Shown: positions 47,752 to 57,917 of the stretch, piece after piece
Layout: each line of letters starts with the position of its first letter
How positions within the stretch are numbered: the first letter of the stretch is position 1
Source of the DNA: DASRAP01 sp035277145
GTDB taxonomy: Bacteria; Gemmatimonadota; Gemmatimonadetes; Gemmatimonadales; Gemmatimonadaceae
DNA length: 64,000 bases
Assembly (NCBI GenBank): GCA_035277145.1
Contig: DATELA010000064.1
Coordinates: 22,838 to 86,837, forward strand
Reading direction: 5' to 3'
The notes under the pieces: model-generated
The model's input: the letters and a program-made list of their open reading frames with translations, nothing else
The model's database searches: none
What the model was told of the DNA's origin: nothing
Position numbers and translations under genes: made by a program

Positions 47752-50415
47752 TCAGTCCATTCTGAGTACGGTCGCCGGATCCGTCCCCGACGCCCGCAAC
47801 GCCGGCACCGTGCACGCAACGACCGCAACAATCAACACCAGCGCGAGCGATGCGCCGATCGTGATCGGGTCCGTCGGCCCGATACCATAGAGCCATTTTC
47901 CAAGCAACGGCGCGGTGGACACACTCACGGCGAGCCCGATCACACCGCCAACAAGAATTGGCCGCACGCCCTGCGACACCACCATCCCCGCGACACCACT
48001 CGGCGCCGCACCAATCGCAAGGCGCACCGCGATTTCGCGCGAGCGCTGAAGTACGAGATACGACACGACGCCGTACAACCCGACCGCGGCAAGGAACAGT
48101 GTCAACGCGGCGCTCACCAACAGCACCATTCGTCCGAGCCTCACCTCGGCGAAACTCGTCAACATCATCGTTTGCATTGTCGCGACTTCGGCGACTGGAA
48201 CGTCCGGATCAACGGATGCGAGCGCACGATGAATCGCGCGTAGCGCGTCATTTGGATTACCGGCAACCCGCACACCAAGTCGCGCTTCGCGCTGCGCACC
48301 GAACGGCATTTGCCAAAACGCGACGAACGCCACGTACAGCGGCGGTTCGCCAACCGCGACTGAGTGGTAATCCTTCACCACGCCAACGACCTGGAACGTG
48401 CTCCCATTCAGCACTACGCTGCGGCCGAGCACGTCGGTGGTGCGCCACAGTCGTCGCGCGAGGCTTTCATTGACGACGGTGACGAGCGGTGCACCGGGCG
48501 TGTCGTCGTTGGTGAAATCCCTGCCGGCGACCATAGGAACGCGGAGCGTTTCGAAATACCGATCGCCGACATCCATGTAGTTCACGCGCGATGCCGGATC
48601 AGTCGGCACTGGTTCGCCGGGAAGAGACGCGAAGATGGGGCCACCCTTCCAGCGCACATCGATCGACCAACGATTGAGCGTTGCACCGACAACACCAGGC
48701 AATGCGCGAACCCGCTCCACTGCATCGTGGAGATAGCGCGCTGCGCGTTCTTCGGAATAGCCAACGAGAGACGGACGAAGCCGCGCTTGTACCAGATGCG
48801 CTGGATCGAGCGTGCCTCCTGCGACCGCGCGGTCGAAACTTCGTCTGAGCAGGCCCGCAGCGACCAACAACACAACAGCGAGCACGGTTTGCACGCTCAC
48901 GAGCACGAATCGCGCGCGATTCCCTTCGCGGCTGCTCTTTGTTTTGAGCGCTTCCGACGCGCTCACCTTCGACATGCGCAACGCTGGAAAGAGCCCAAAC
49001 ATCACGACAGTCAGTAGCGTTGCGCACGCAACGAACAGCAACACGTTGCCGTCAACGGGCAATCCGATGCGGCGATTGTTCGTGACGAAAAAGTCGGCTA
49101 GCACGCGCGATGCACCGAGCGTGAGCGCGATGCCCACGGCGCCGCCGATGACGCCGAGCATGAGGCATTCCGTCAGCAACTGTCGGACGATGCGCCCGCG
49201 ACTCGCGCCTAACGACGAGCGGAGCGCGAACTCACGCCGTCGAGCCATTCCGCGCGACAACAACAAGCCACTGAGATTCGCCGATGCAACGGCGAAGAGC
49301 ACGAGCGCGATGGCCCAGAGGAGTTTGCTCAGGCCTCGGTACTGCAATTGTTCGATGTCGCGAATGCCGAGTGCGGGCGCCGCGACGATGCGCGGCGGAA
49401 CGCGGGCGGTGTCGACGCCTTCGACGAGCGTCGTGAAGAGTCCATCGAGTTCCCGTTGTGCATCGCGAAGCTCAACACCCGGGCCGAGTCGCGCCATGGT
49501 GCTGGTGACTGCGCACGCGAAGTCGAAGCCATCGCAAAAGCGATAGCCTGTGTGCAACATCATCGTCGGAATCCACAACACGTTCACCAGACCACCGGTG
49601 ATGCCGTCGAAGCCAGGCGGTGCGACACCGACAATTGTGAATGACCGACCGTTGACGGTGATGTGTTCGCCAATCACACCCGAGTCGCCGGCGAATCGCG
49701 CGTGCCACAAACCATGTCCGATCACGACGACGGCGTCGCGATCGCGAACCGAATCTTCGCTCGCGAGAAAGAAGCGGCCGATCGCCGGGCGAAGCCCGAG
49801 CATGCGGAAATAGTCGGCCGACACAACGGCACCGGGCAGTTCGCCGGATTCACCACGCGCGGTCACATAGAGCGGCGCCGTCGAATAGTGCGCAGCAATT
49901 GCGTCGAATGCTTTCGTGCGTGCGCGCAATCTCTCGAACGCGGGATAACCGATCGTACCTGAACGCGTCGCGGGATAGTCGGCCTGCACGTGCACGAGCC
50001 GCTCGCCTTCCGGCACGGCGAGCGGTCGCATGTACACGGCGCTCGCAAAGTTGAACACGGTCGTCGTGGCCGCGATCGCGAGCGCGATCGTGATCACTGC
50101 GCTGACGGTAAAGCCCGGATTGCGGCCGAGCGAAGCAGCGCCGTATCGCACGTCGCGCGCGAGATCGTCGAGCACCGCGCTGCGCTGCTGATCGCGCGAC
50201 GCCTCAGTCCACTGCGTCTTGCCACCGAAATCGATCAGCGCCGCTCGTCTGGCGTCAGCGGGAGACATTCCGCGCGCGATGTGTCGCGCCGTCGCTTTCT
50301 CTATATGAAATGCGAGCTCTTCGTCGAGTTCAGCGTCCTGCGACGCGCGACCGCTGAATCCAGCGGCGAGTTTCAGCGTCGCGAGTGCGCGCGCGAACAC
50401 CGACATCGTCGGCAT
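47752..50415 (-). CDS. ADOP-type ABC transporter permease (MacB/FtsX-like)
   Basis: 887 residues. An N-terminal domain typical of these orphan permeases (DAELDEELAFHIEKATARHI ... DARRAALIDFGG) precedes helix 1 (GFTVSAVITIALAIAATTTV), a MacB periplasmic core domain, an FtsX bundle (IALVLFAVASANLSGLLLSR), a second periplasmic domain, and a C-terminal FtsX bundle (LFLAAVGLYGVVSYLVLQRS; REIAVRLAIGAAP). No ATPase gene is adjacent. Family members are thought to move lipids, peptides or drugs or to remodel the envelope. It follows a padR gene by one base. Confidence 0.88.
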   Translation of the reverse strand: MPTMSVFARALATLKLAAGFSGRASQDAELDEELAFHIEKATARHIARGMSPADARRAALIDFGGKTQWTEASRDQQRSAVLDDLARDVRYGAASLGRNPGFTVSAVITIALAIAATTTVFNFASAVYMRPLAVPEGERLVHVQADYPATRSGTIGYPAFERLRARTKAFDAIAAHYSTAPLYVTARGESGELPGAVVSADYFRMLGLRPAIGRFFLASEDSVRDRDAVVVIGHGLWHARFAGDSGVIGEHITVNGRSFTIVGVAPPGFDGITGGLVNVLWIPTMMLHTGYRFCDGFDFACAVTSTMARLGPGVELRDAQRELDGLFTTLVEGVDTARVPPRIVAAPALGIRDIEQLQYRGLSKLLWAIALVLFAVASANLSGLLLSRGMARRREFALRSSLGASRGRIVRQLLTECLMLGVIGGAVGIALTLGASRVLADFFVTNNRRIGLPVDGNVLLFVACATLLTVVMFGLFPALRMSKVSASEALKTKSSREGNRARFVLVSVQTVLAVVLLVAAGLLRRSFDRAVAGGTLDPAHLVQARLRPSLVGYSEERAARYLHDAVERVRALPGVVGATLNRWSIDVRWKGGPIFASLPGEPVPTDPASRVNYMDVGDRYFETLRVPMVAGRDFTNDDTPGAPLVTVVNESLARRLWRTTDVLGRSVVLNGSTFQVVGVVKDYHSVAVGEPPLYVAFVAFWQMPFGAQREARLGVRVAGNPNDALRAIHRALASVDPDVPVAEVATMQTMMLTSFAEVRLGRMVLLVSAALTLFLAAVGLYGVVSYLVLQRSREIAVRLAIGAAPSGVAGMVVSQGVRPILVGGVIGLAVSVSTAPLLGKWLYGIGPTDPITIGASLALVLIVAVVACTVPALRASGTDPATVLRMD

Positions 50416-50416
50416 G

Positions 50417-50743
50417 TCAGGCGAGCTCCGCTCGCATCACGAGGTTCACCGCGCGCGAGAGCCGGTCCCACTCCTCTTGTTCCTGCGCGAGCGCGCGCCG
50501 GCCTGACGTCGTCAAAGCGTAATAGCGAGCGCGGCGGTTGTTCTCAGTCATGCGCCACGACGACGTGATGAATCCCTGTCGTGCGAGCCGGTGCAACGCG
50601 GGATAGAGCGCGCCCTGGTTCACGCGCAGTGCATCCTTGGACCACTGCTCGATGCGCTCGGTGATTCCCCACCCGTGCATGGGTTCGAGCTGCAGCGACT
50701 TGAGCACCAGCATGTCCAGCGTTCCCTGCAGCAGATCCGCCAT
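50417..50743 (-). CDS. PadR-family transcriptional regulator
   Basis: 108 residues from ATG 50743 (AGGAG eight bases upstream). LLQGTLDMLVLKSLQLEPMH, GWGITERIEQWSKDALRVNQ, GALYPALHRLARQGFITSSW and NRRARYYALTTSGRRALAQE are the classical PadR winged-helix features. PadR genes immediately upstream of ADOP permeases are common; it probably represses the operon. Confidence 0.95.
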   Translation of the reverse strand: MADLLQGTLDMLVLKSLQLEPMHGWGITERIEQWSKDALRVNQGALYPALHRLARQGFITSSWRMTENNRRARYYALTTSGRRALAQEQEEWDRLSRAVNLVMRAELA

Positions 50744-50830
50744 CAGCACGCTCCTCTCTACCGCAGAGAGTAACGCGACCATCTGGCACTGTCAATGGCG
50801 TCGCGCGTGTGACGCGTTACGCAATTGCGG

Positions 50831-53272
50831 TCACTCCGACTGCAGCACGCTCGCCGGACTCAACCGCGCCGCGCGCATCGCAGGAATCACCGTTGCAAGG
50901 ATCGTGATTGCCGTGATGAGCAACGTCGCACTCCCGAGTATCAGCGGGTCGGATGCACGAATTGCGTACACACGATTTGCAATGATCTGCCCGGAGGCAT
51001 AGGCGAGGCTCACGCCGATCGCCGCACCGATCACGCCCAGCGTGGCGCCGCGCTTCATGACCATTGCGAACACCGACTGCGGACTCGCGCCGAGCGCGAG
51101 GCGTGTAGCCATTTCGTCGCGGCGAAGCGATGCCGCGTACGACACAACACCGTAGATGCCAACGGCGGCCAGCACAATTGCAATACCGGCGAAGATCAGC
51201 ATCAGCATCATGCCGAGTTCCTGACGGCGAAGCGTTCCGCCTACCAAGTCGGACACCTTCTCGAAATCCAGCGCCATCGTCGGGTTGAGTTTGCGCGCCT
51301 CAGCGCGCATCGCGTCTTGCACACCAGCCGTGTTACCTGGGGCCGTATGCACGACGGCGGTCAATCGACGGAACGGTGCCTGTGACAACGGTGAGTAGTA
51401 AGCAGGCTCTGCGGCGTCGGCCATCGTCTTTTGTCGAACATCCTCAACCACGCCAACGATGGTCACTTCGTTTTGCGGATTCGGCGCAGGATAGCCCGCG
51501 GCGAATTGCACACCGATGGGATCGCGTCCGTTGAGATACCGGTCGACAAACGTGCGATTCACAATCGCGACAGGCGTGCTCGTCGGTGTGTCTTCAGGAC
51601 CGAAGTCGCGCCCCTTGAGCAGCGGCGTGCCCATCGCGGAAAAAAGTCCCTGACTCACAAAGCGCTGGCGCGTGCCGGGTGGATTGGCGGCATCGAACGC
51701 TTCGCCGTGGAATTGCGCGAGCAACGAACTCTCGAGCGTGCCGCGTAACGGGAAGTTTGACGCGAGCCCCGCACCAGTAACGCCGGGAACGTTGCGCAAT
51801 GCGGTGAGCAAGTTCGCGTGCGCTTGCAACACCGTCACACCGTCGGGAAAACGTTGTCCGAGGAACGTCGCGTCGAAGATCACGCGATCGTTCGCAACAA
51901 AACCGGCGTTGGTATTACGGAGATTCGAGAACCCGCGCACCAACCATCCCGCGCCGGCCACGAGCATGATCGCAAGTGCAACTTCGGCAACGGTCATCCA
52001 CGTGAGCCAGCGCATGGTACCCCGCCCCGCGCTGGTGGAGCGTGAACTGTCGCTCATGAGCGTCTTCATGTCGCTGCGCATCAGTCGCACCGCAGGCGCA
52101 AGCGAAATGATTGCACCAGTGATGATCAGCGTGACGAGCGTGAACGCGAGCACGCGCATGTCGAATGGCGTTGCGTCGAGCCGCGGCAGTTTTGCTGCAC
52201 CGAGTGACAACAGCGCACGCAGTCCCACCGCGCCGACGATGACGCCAGCAATCGTACCCAGAGCAGACAACACGAGCGATTCAGTGACCAGCTGCCGAAC
52301 CAGACGCGCCCAACCTGCACCGAGTGCGGCGCGCACAGCCATTTCGCGCGCTTGGCCCGCAGCGCGGGCGAGCAACAGGTTCGCGACGTTCACACACGCG
52401 AGTAACAACAGCAGCGCCGTTGCCGACATCACGATGATCAGGATCGGACCGAGATCACCGACGATCGATTCGACCAAAGGCTTGGTGACATAAATGCGGT
52501 TGCGCGCCGACGCCGGAAAATCCGCCGCGATTCCCGCAATCACTGTCGACATCTCCGCCTCGGCGCGCTCGAGCGTTACGCCGGGCTTGAGACGCATGAA
52601 ACCTTCCTGCGAATGATTTACGTCCGTCGGTGGAACACGCTGCGCGATCCACACGTCTGCGCTGTGCGGAATATCGAAGTCGGCGGGCGCAACGCCGGAC
52701 ACGGTCGATGCGAATTCCGCGAAACGAATGGCTTTACCCACCACCTGCGGATCGCTGTTGTACAACTGCCGCCACAAGCGCGTCGAGATGATCACCGCAG
52801 GGAGCGGACCGGGTTGCGGAGGCGCGTTTGGGACGGGCTGAAACACAACGTGGTCTTCGTGTTTCAATCCACCGACCGTCATTGGCAAACCGAACAGCTC
52901 GAAGAATCCCTCGCTCACCTGATAGACCTTCACCGCAGTCGGCGTCTCGTCAGACGCGAGCAACGTGAGATTGCCCGGGATGAAACCGGCCGCGCGTTCG
53001 ATCGAGAGTTTGGGATCGTTGAGCCGGAAGATCTCGCTGCCGGACAGCATGCCCGTGGTTACGCGACCATCCGTTAGCGCCGTGCGCAGACTGTAGAGTT
53101 CGTCGGGATTCGGATACGGAAGCGGCTTCAGGAGCACCGCGCTGAGCGCGGTGAAAATCGCGGTCGTTGCGCCGACGCCGAGCGCAAGCGTGGCGATGGC
53201 GGTGAGCGGAAAACTCGGCGAGCGCCGGAATGAGCGCAGCGCGACACGGATGTCCTGAAGGATCGTTTCCAT
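50831..53272 (-). CDS. ADOP-type ABC transporter permease (MacB/FtsX-like)
   Basis: 813 residues from ATG 53272 (GGAG about 11 bases upstream; the frame extends to 53320). It starts close to helix 1 (FPLTAIATLALGVGATTAIF) without the long N-terminal domain of the neighbour. Two MacB-type periplasmic domains and two FtsX bundles (LLLLACVNVANLLLARAAGQ; IAIVLAAVGIYGVVSYAASL; RRDEMATRLALGASP). It ends about 50 bases before the padR frame but is transcribed towards it. Confidence 0.88.
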   Translation of the reverse strand: METILQDIRVALRSFRRSPSFPLTAIATLALGVGATTAIFTALSAVLLKPLPYPNPDELYSLRTALTDGRVTTGMLSGSEIFRLNDPKLSIERAAGFIPGNLTLLASDETPTAVKVYQVSEGFFELFGLPMTVGGLKHEDHVVFQPVPNAPPQPGPLPAVIISTRLWRQLYNSDPQVVGKAIRFAEFASTVSGVAPADFDIPHSADVWIAQRVPPTDVNHSQEGFMRLKPGVTLERAEAEMSTVIAGIAADFPASARNRIYVTKPLVESIVGDLGPILIIVMSATALLLLLACVNVANLLLARAAGQAREMAVRAALGAGWARLVRQLVTESLVLSALGTIAGVIVGAVGLRALLSLGAAKLPRLDATPFDMRVLAFTLVTLIITGAIISLAPAVRLMRSDMKTLMSDSSRSTSAGRGTMRWLTWMTVAEVALAIMLVAGAGWLVRGFSNLRNTNAGFVANDRVIFDATFLGQRFPDGVTVLQAHANLLTALRNVPGVTGAGLASNFPLRGTLESSLLAQFHGEAFDAANPPGTRQRFVSQGLFSAMGTPLLKGRDFGPEDTPTSTPVAIVNRTFVDRYLNGRDPIGVQFAAGYPAPNPQNEVTIVGVVEDVRQKTMADAAEPAYYSPLSQAPFRRLTAVVHTAPGNTAGVQDAMRAEARKLNPTMALDFEKVSDLVGGTLRRQELGMMLMLIFAGIAIVLAAVGIYGVVSYAASLRRDEMATRLALGASPQSVFAMVMKRGATLGVIGAAIGVSLAYASGQIIANRVYAIRASDPLILGSATLLITAITILATVIPAMRAARLSPASVLQSE

Positions 53273-53429
53273 CGAAGGTGCTCCGGAGTGTGCTGTAATG
53301 ACTCGGCCCCGCGCCGACAATGTTGCATGGGTCCGCGATTATTGGATGTCTCGGTGGGACGGCACGTTGTACGGCTTTGGTACGGAGTGCATATACATGG
53401 CCAAGCCCCCACCCATCTTCGGAGACGCG

Positions 53430-54053
53430 ATGAAAGTCACGCCCGTGGTTCTCGTAGCAGCGATGTCGTTGATCTCGAGCAACGCGTTCGCACAAGGCGG
53501 GTGGGGCAAAGTGAAATCATGGACGGGGACACTCACGATCGAAGCGACGGACTCGAGCCGCACGGCGAACTCGAGCGTGTTCATGACCTACAAAGCGACC
53601 GGTCCGTTCACCATCGCCGATGACATGATGGGCGACGGCGATCACGTGATGTGGCCGCAGCCGTCGATCGAACTCATGTCTGACCCGACGAAGCTGGCGG
53701 CGGCATATGACACGTGGCAGGCGCGTGTGGTTGCGACGTATGCGTTCAAAGGCGTCGACGAAACCGGCGCGCCGGTCTCGCAAACGTGTACCGCGGACGG
53801 GCCCGCGCGCGGACGCGTCGGCGTTGCGCTGAGCGGCGCGTCGGACTACATGCTGCAGGTGACCGCACCGGATGCCGCGTTCAAGTGCAGCAGTCCCACG
53901 ACCATGTACAAGCCGAACGTGGGCGCGGTTCGCCCATCGGCGCTATCGGTGACCGGAGCGCAGGGCGATCCGGGCAAGGTGACGAACACGAAAACGTTCA
54001 AAGTGCGCAACACCAATATCGTCGTGACGTTCTCGATGGCACCCACGAAGTAG
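53430..54053 (+). CDS. Secreted protein of unknown function
   Basis: 207 residues from ATG 53430 (GGAG nine bases upstream). The signal peptide MKVTPVVLVAAMSLISSNAF ends before AQGGWG. The mature part is beta-rich (WTGTLTIEATDSSRTANSSV) with two cysteines. The end (KTFKVRNTNIVVTFSMAPTK) resembles the last strand of a small beta-sandwich. It is probably paired with the next gene, with which it shares strand and likely theme. Confidence 0.7.
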   Translation: MKVTPVVLVAAMSLISSNAFAQGGWGKVKSWTGTLTIEATDSSRTANSSVFMTYKATGPFTIADDMMGDGDHVMWPQPSIELMSDPTKLAAAYDTWQARVVATYAFKGVDETGAPVSQTCTADGPARGRVGVALSGASDYMLQVTAPDAAFKCSSPTTMYKPNVGAVRPSALSVTGAQGDPGKVTNTKTFKVRNTNIVVTFSMAPTK

Positions 54054-54086
54054 CGTTCGCAGTCCGTCCCGCATAACACATTCATC

Positions 54087-55316
54087 ATGCGGCTTCGCTC
54101 GATCGTCCTCGCGTTCGTTGTTCCGCTTGTTACCGTCGCCGCGGTACGAGCTCCGCGCACCCAAGCGCCGCGGCAGGTGCGAACGGTGTGTACGTGCTCC
54201 GACCTCGTTACGCTCGTGAACCGGCTGAACATGGCGCAGGCAGCGGCCGAAGTGCTGTACGCGCAAGTCGCGCAAATCGAAGCAGCGCAGCGTGCGGCGG
54301 GCCGCGAATTCATGATGGACGAGCGCAACGCGTCGGGCCAATCCAATTACGACCAGATCGCCGCGACCATCAACGAAGCAATGAGCAGTGTGCAGATGGC
54401 GGGCGTGAAAACGGGCGGCGGAAAGACGGACGCGAAATGCAAGATGACCGTCGACGCCGATGGAACGCCGTGCCTCAACGAAGTCATTGCCGCGCACGAG
54501 CAGGATGTGCACGTCGACGCGTGCAAAGCCGAAGAGAAGGCTGGTGCGTTCACGGTCCTCGGCAATCGGCCTGTGGCAACAGCGGTCGCGTACGCGAAGG
54601 AGGAAATCCGCGGTTACGAGCGCGAGATGGCGAAGATCCGCGAAATACTCAGGTCGCTACCGCCCGAGTGCCAAAGCGAATGGGTCGGGTTCATCTATTT
54701 CTACGAGAAGAACGCGCTCGCGACGACCATCACGCTGGGCCCATCAAACACGCGCGTGTCCGGTACGCAAACAACGAAGTCAGACTTTACGCGCGCCGCG
54801 AGATTTCTTTTTCGCTCAAACGGTACACCACTGCTGAACGTGCGCGCCGGAAAGATCGACGAAATGGGATCCACCGGCGTCGCGAAAACTCAGTGTCGCG
54901 GCGGACTCGCCGGTTCAATGGGTGCAGAGCGCACGGTGTATACGACGTCGTCGACCAAGAATGAAATCAGTGCGTTCACCGAGGCCGATGCGGAGGCGTC
55001 GTTCAGTTTCGATTCCACGACCGGCAGCTATTCACTCTCCATTCGCGTCCCGGACTCTCAGGGTACCGGAACGACGATATCGTCGCTGCGTGTGCGAGGC
55101 TCGTGCGATCCCGCGCACGACGTCACGAATGGTGGCACGGCGTCGCTCAGTGAACCGTTTGCTGGTACGTCCATTGCCGTCGACGACAGCACGGCGAAGT
55201 CCGCCATCCAGATCCGTGGCGAGAAAACCTTTGACTGGTCACCTTCCGCGATGCCGCCCGGCGTTACGCACTCGCACACGGGTCGAATCACCTGGATTCT
55301 GTACCGCGTGCCGTAG
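54087..55316 (+). CDS. Secreted protein of unknown function with coiled-coil region
   Basis: 409 residues. Signal peptide about 1-20 (MRLRSIVLAFVVPLVTVAAV). A helical, cysteine-containing region follows (CTCSDLVTLVNRLNMAQAAA, then EVLYAQVAQIEAAQRAAGRE), probably coiled coil, with a second helical stretch near 165-200. The C-terminal half is beta-rich (TITLGPSNTRVSGTQTTKSD; SYSLSIRVPDSQGTG). No family recognised. It begins 33 bases after the preceding secreted-protein gene. Confidence 0.72.
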   Translation: MRLRSIVLAFVVPLVTVAAVRAPRTQAPRQVRTVCTCSDLVTLVNRLNMAQAAAEVLYAQVAQIEAAQRAAGREFMMDERNASGQSNYDQIAATINEAMSSVQMAGVKTGGGKTDAKCKMTVDADGTPCLNEVIAAHEQDVHVDACKAEEKAGAFTVLGNRPVATAVAYAKEEIRGYEREMAKIREILRSLPPECQSEWVGFIYFYEKNALATTITLGPSNTRVSGTQTTKSDFTRAARFLFRSNGTPLLNVRAGKIDEMGSTGVAKTQCRGGLAGSMGAERTVYTTSSTKNEISAFTEADAEASFSFDSTTGSYSLSIRVPDSQGTGTTISSLRVRGSCDPAHDVTNGGTASLSEPFAGTSIAVDDSTAKSAIQIRGEKTFDWSPSAMPPGVTHSHTGRITWILYRVP

Positions 55317-55389
55317 GCCGTTGCGCGCATCCGTGGTCGTCGCGCCCTGATTGCGCTAGTATCCTGACCGCCCCTCACGCGACGCTGAC

Positions 55390-57888
55390 ATGATTCAAGC
55401 ATTCCTGCACGACCTGAAGTTCGCGATCCGCTCTTTCGCGAAGCGACCGCTCTTTGCGGGCGTCATCATCCTGACGCTCGGACTCGGCATCGCAAGCAAC
55501 GTTGCCATCTTCAGCGTCGCGAACGCGGTGCTCTTCCGCGCGTTGCCATTTGAGAATCCTGAACAACTCGCGTTTGTCTGGACCCGGCAACCGAAAACCA
55601 ACGTTGCACGCTCGCTCGTATCGGGGCCCGATCTCAAAGACTACGGGACTGAGACGACACGATTTCAGGGATTCGGTGCAGCGGTAGCGCTCGCCGGTAC
55701 GCTCACTGGAGAAGGAACGCCGGAACGCATCGTCAACGCGTACGTCTCCTGGAATACGCTCGACCTGCTCGGTGTGCGCCCAATACTCGGCCGCACGCAC
55801 CGTGAAGACGATTCATTCCGGATCAACCCGCAAGAGTTCGGACAGCCGAATCCGAATATTCCGCCGAACAAAGTCGTGCTGAGCCACGGCTTGTGGCTGC
55901 GGCGTTTTGGTGGCGACTCGTCGGTGATCGGCAAGACAATTCAAATGGATGGCTGGGGATCGGTCGTCATCGGCGTTCTGCCGCGTGACTTCCGCATCTA
56001 TTTGCCGCCCGATGCCGGCATGCCGTCGAACATCGACGCATGGGGCATCTTGCCGAACAACCTCTCCGAGTTTCAGCGCGAAGCAGCGTTCCTCACGGTC
56101 TTCACGCGACTCAAACCCGGCGTCACGCTCGAGCAGGCGCAGGGCGACATGTCGCGCCTGGCCGGCGTGCTCAGAGAGCGGCACCAGTTCCACAAAACAC
56201 AGGATCTCCAGATCATCGTCGCCGGCATGCATCGCGACATTGTCGAACACGCGCGGCCCGCGTTGCTCGCGCTTCTCGGCGCTGTGAGTTTCGTGTTGCT
56301 GATTGCGTGCGCGAACATTGCAAATCTGTTGCTCGTGCGCGCGTCGGAACGTGGACGTGAAATCGCGGTGCGTGCGGCGCTGGGAAGCGGACGCGGCCGC
56401 ATCGTCGCGCAGATGCTCACCGAAAGCCTGACACTCGGTGCCGGCGGTCTGTTGCTCGGTCTGTTGCTCGCGTGGCAAGGCATTCGCGTCATCAAAGCGC
56501 TGAGCCCGGCTGACTTACCGCGAATTGAAAGCGTGTCGCTCGACGGACGCGCGTTCCTGTTCGCCGCGCTCGTGACGATCGTCGCGGCGTTGCTGTTCGG
56601 TTTGGCGCCCGCGCTGCGCGCGTTGCGTACCAATTTGTCCGACGCACTGCGCGATCGTGGCACCGATACGGGTGGCGCGAAAAAGAACAAACTCCGCACT
56701 GCGCTCGTGATCGGCGAAGTGACGCTGTCGCTGGTGCTGCTCATCGGCGCAGGGCTGATGGTGCGCAGCTTCGCCGCCATTCAGCGCGTCAATCCGGGAT
56801 TCGACGCGAACAACGTCGTGACGTTTACGTCGCCGATGCCGTTCGTGAAATACCTGACGTCACAAGCACGCGCGACATTCTACAACCAGTTGAGTGACCG
56901 TCTCGCGGCGATGCCCGGTGTGGAAGTCGTTGGCGGTGCAACGCCGTTGCCACTCGCCGGCGGCGAACAGTACTCCGTCGGGTCGTATGGCAAGATCGGC
57001 GACGCAGAAGACGTCTACCAAAGCAACAAGGCGGATTTCAAAGCAGTAATTCCCGGCTATTTCGAAGCGCTCAAGATCAAACTCGTCGCCGGTCGCACGT
57101 TTATCCGATCAGATAATGAAGACGCGGCACTCGATGTCGCCGTCGTCGATGAAAAGTTCGCAGCAAAAGTGTTCGGCAAAGAGAATCCCATCGGCGCGCA
57201 AATTCACGTCGATCATTTCAACGAAAAGACATTCCGGATCGAGCGAGTGCCGATCACGATCGTCGGCGTCGTCGGTAACGCGCGCGCTGCATCGCTCGCT
57301 GCGGAGGGCCGAGAGACTGTGTATGTGCCGTACGTGTTCCAGGCGTTCTTGCCGGTGACGTTCACGGTACGCACGGCGGCGGCGCCATCGAGTCTGCTCA
57401 ATCGGATTCGTGAGGAGGTCAAGGCGCTGGATCCTGATGTACCGGTAGCCGACCTGGCGCCATTCCAAACGTTCGTCACCAAAGCGATGGCGCAGACCAA
57501 GTTTCTGCTCGCACTGTCGGCAACATTTGCTGGACTAGCGTTGGTGCTCGCGGCGCTCGGATTGTACGGCGTCATTTCATTCTCGGCGCGGCAGCGCACG
57601 CGAGAGATCGGTGTGCGCATTGCGCTCGGCGCCAGCAACGCAGATGTGCTGAAGCTGATTCTCGGTCAGGGCTTGGTGCTGGCCGTGGTCGGTATCGCGC
57701 TGGGGCTCGTCGCGTCCGTTGTACTGACGCGCGTGGTCAGCAGTTATCTGGTTGGCGTGAGCGCCAGGGACTTGATGACGTTCGTCGCAGTGCCGCTCGT
57801 GCTGCTCGCCGTGTCACTCATCGCGTCGTACATCCCCGCGCGCCGGGCGACGGCTGTTGATCCCGTTCGCGCACTGCATGACGAATAA
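55390..57888 (+). CDS. ADOP-type ABC transporter permease (MacB/FtsX-like)
   Basis: 832 residues. LKFAIRSFAKRPLFAGVIIL and TLGLGIASNVAIFSVANAVL form the first helix region. Two MacB periplasmic domains alternate with FtsX bundles (FVLLIACANIANLLLVRASE; LALVLAALGLYGVISFSARQ; RTREIGVRIALGASN), ending in AVDPVRALHDE, a typical ADOP ending. It is the third such permease within 10 kb and the only one on the plus strand. No partner ATPase is visible. Confidence 0.88.
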   Translation: MIQAFLHDLKFAIRSFAKRPLFAGVIILTLGLGIASNVAIFSVANAVLFRALPFENPEQLAFVWTRQPKTNVARSLVSGPDLKDYGTETTRFQGFGAAVALAGTLTGEGTPERIVNAYVSWNTLDLLGVRPILGRTHREDDSFRINPQEFGQPNPNIPPNKVVLSHGLWLRRFGGDSSVIGKTIQMDGWGSVVIGVLPRDFRIYLPPDAGMPSNIDAWGILPNNLSEFQREAAFLTVFTRLKPGVTLEQAQGDMSRLAGVLRERHQFHKTQDLQIIVAGMHRDIVEHARPALLALLGAVSFVLLIACANIANLLLVRASERGREIAVRAALGSGRGRIVAQMLTESLTLGAGGLLLGLLLAWQGIRVIKALSPADLPRIESVSLDGRAFLFAALVTIVAALLFGLAPALRALRTNLSDALRDRGTDTGGAKKNKLRTALVIGEVTLSLVLLIGAGLMVRSFAAIQRVNPGFDANNVVTFTSPMPFVKYLTSQARATFYNQLSDRLAAMPGVEVVGGATPLPLAGGEQYSVGSYGKIGDAEDVYQSNKADFKAVIPGYFEALKIKLVAGRTFIRSDNEDAALDVAVVDEKFAAKVFGKENPIGAQIHVDHFNEKTFRIERVPITIVGVVGNARAASLAAEGRETVYVPYVFQAFLPVTFTVRTAAAPSSLLNRIREEVKALDPDVPVADLAPFQTFVTKAMAQTKFLLALSATFAGLALVLAALGLYGVISFSARQRTREIGVRIALGASNADVLKLILGQGLVLAVVGIALGLVASVVLTRVVSSYLVGVSARDLMTFVAVPLVLLAVSLIASYIPARRATAVDPVRALHDE

Positions 57889-57917
57889 ACGGCGCGCGAC
57901 GTGATCAGCGCGCCGTT
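57888..57917. terminator. Bidirectional hairpin between convergent genes
   Basis: AACGGCGCGC and GCGCGCCGTT, perfect 10-bp arms with a 10-base loop, spanning the end of the ADOP gene and the stop of the convergent sugar-dehydrogenase gene. No T-tract, so its strength is uncertain. Confidence 0.5.

Noticed and set aside
47752..57888. A MacAB-type efflux operon
   Set aside because: No ATP-binding cassette, membrane-fusion protein or TolC-like gene is present among the permeases.
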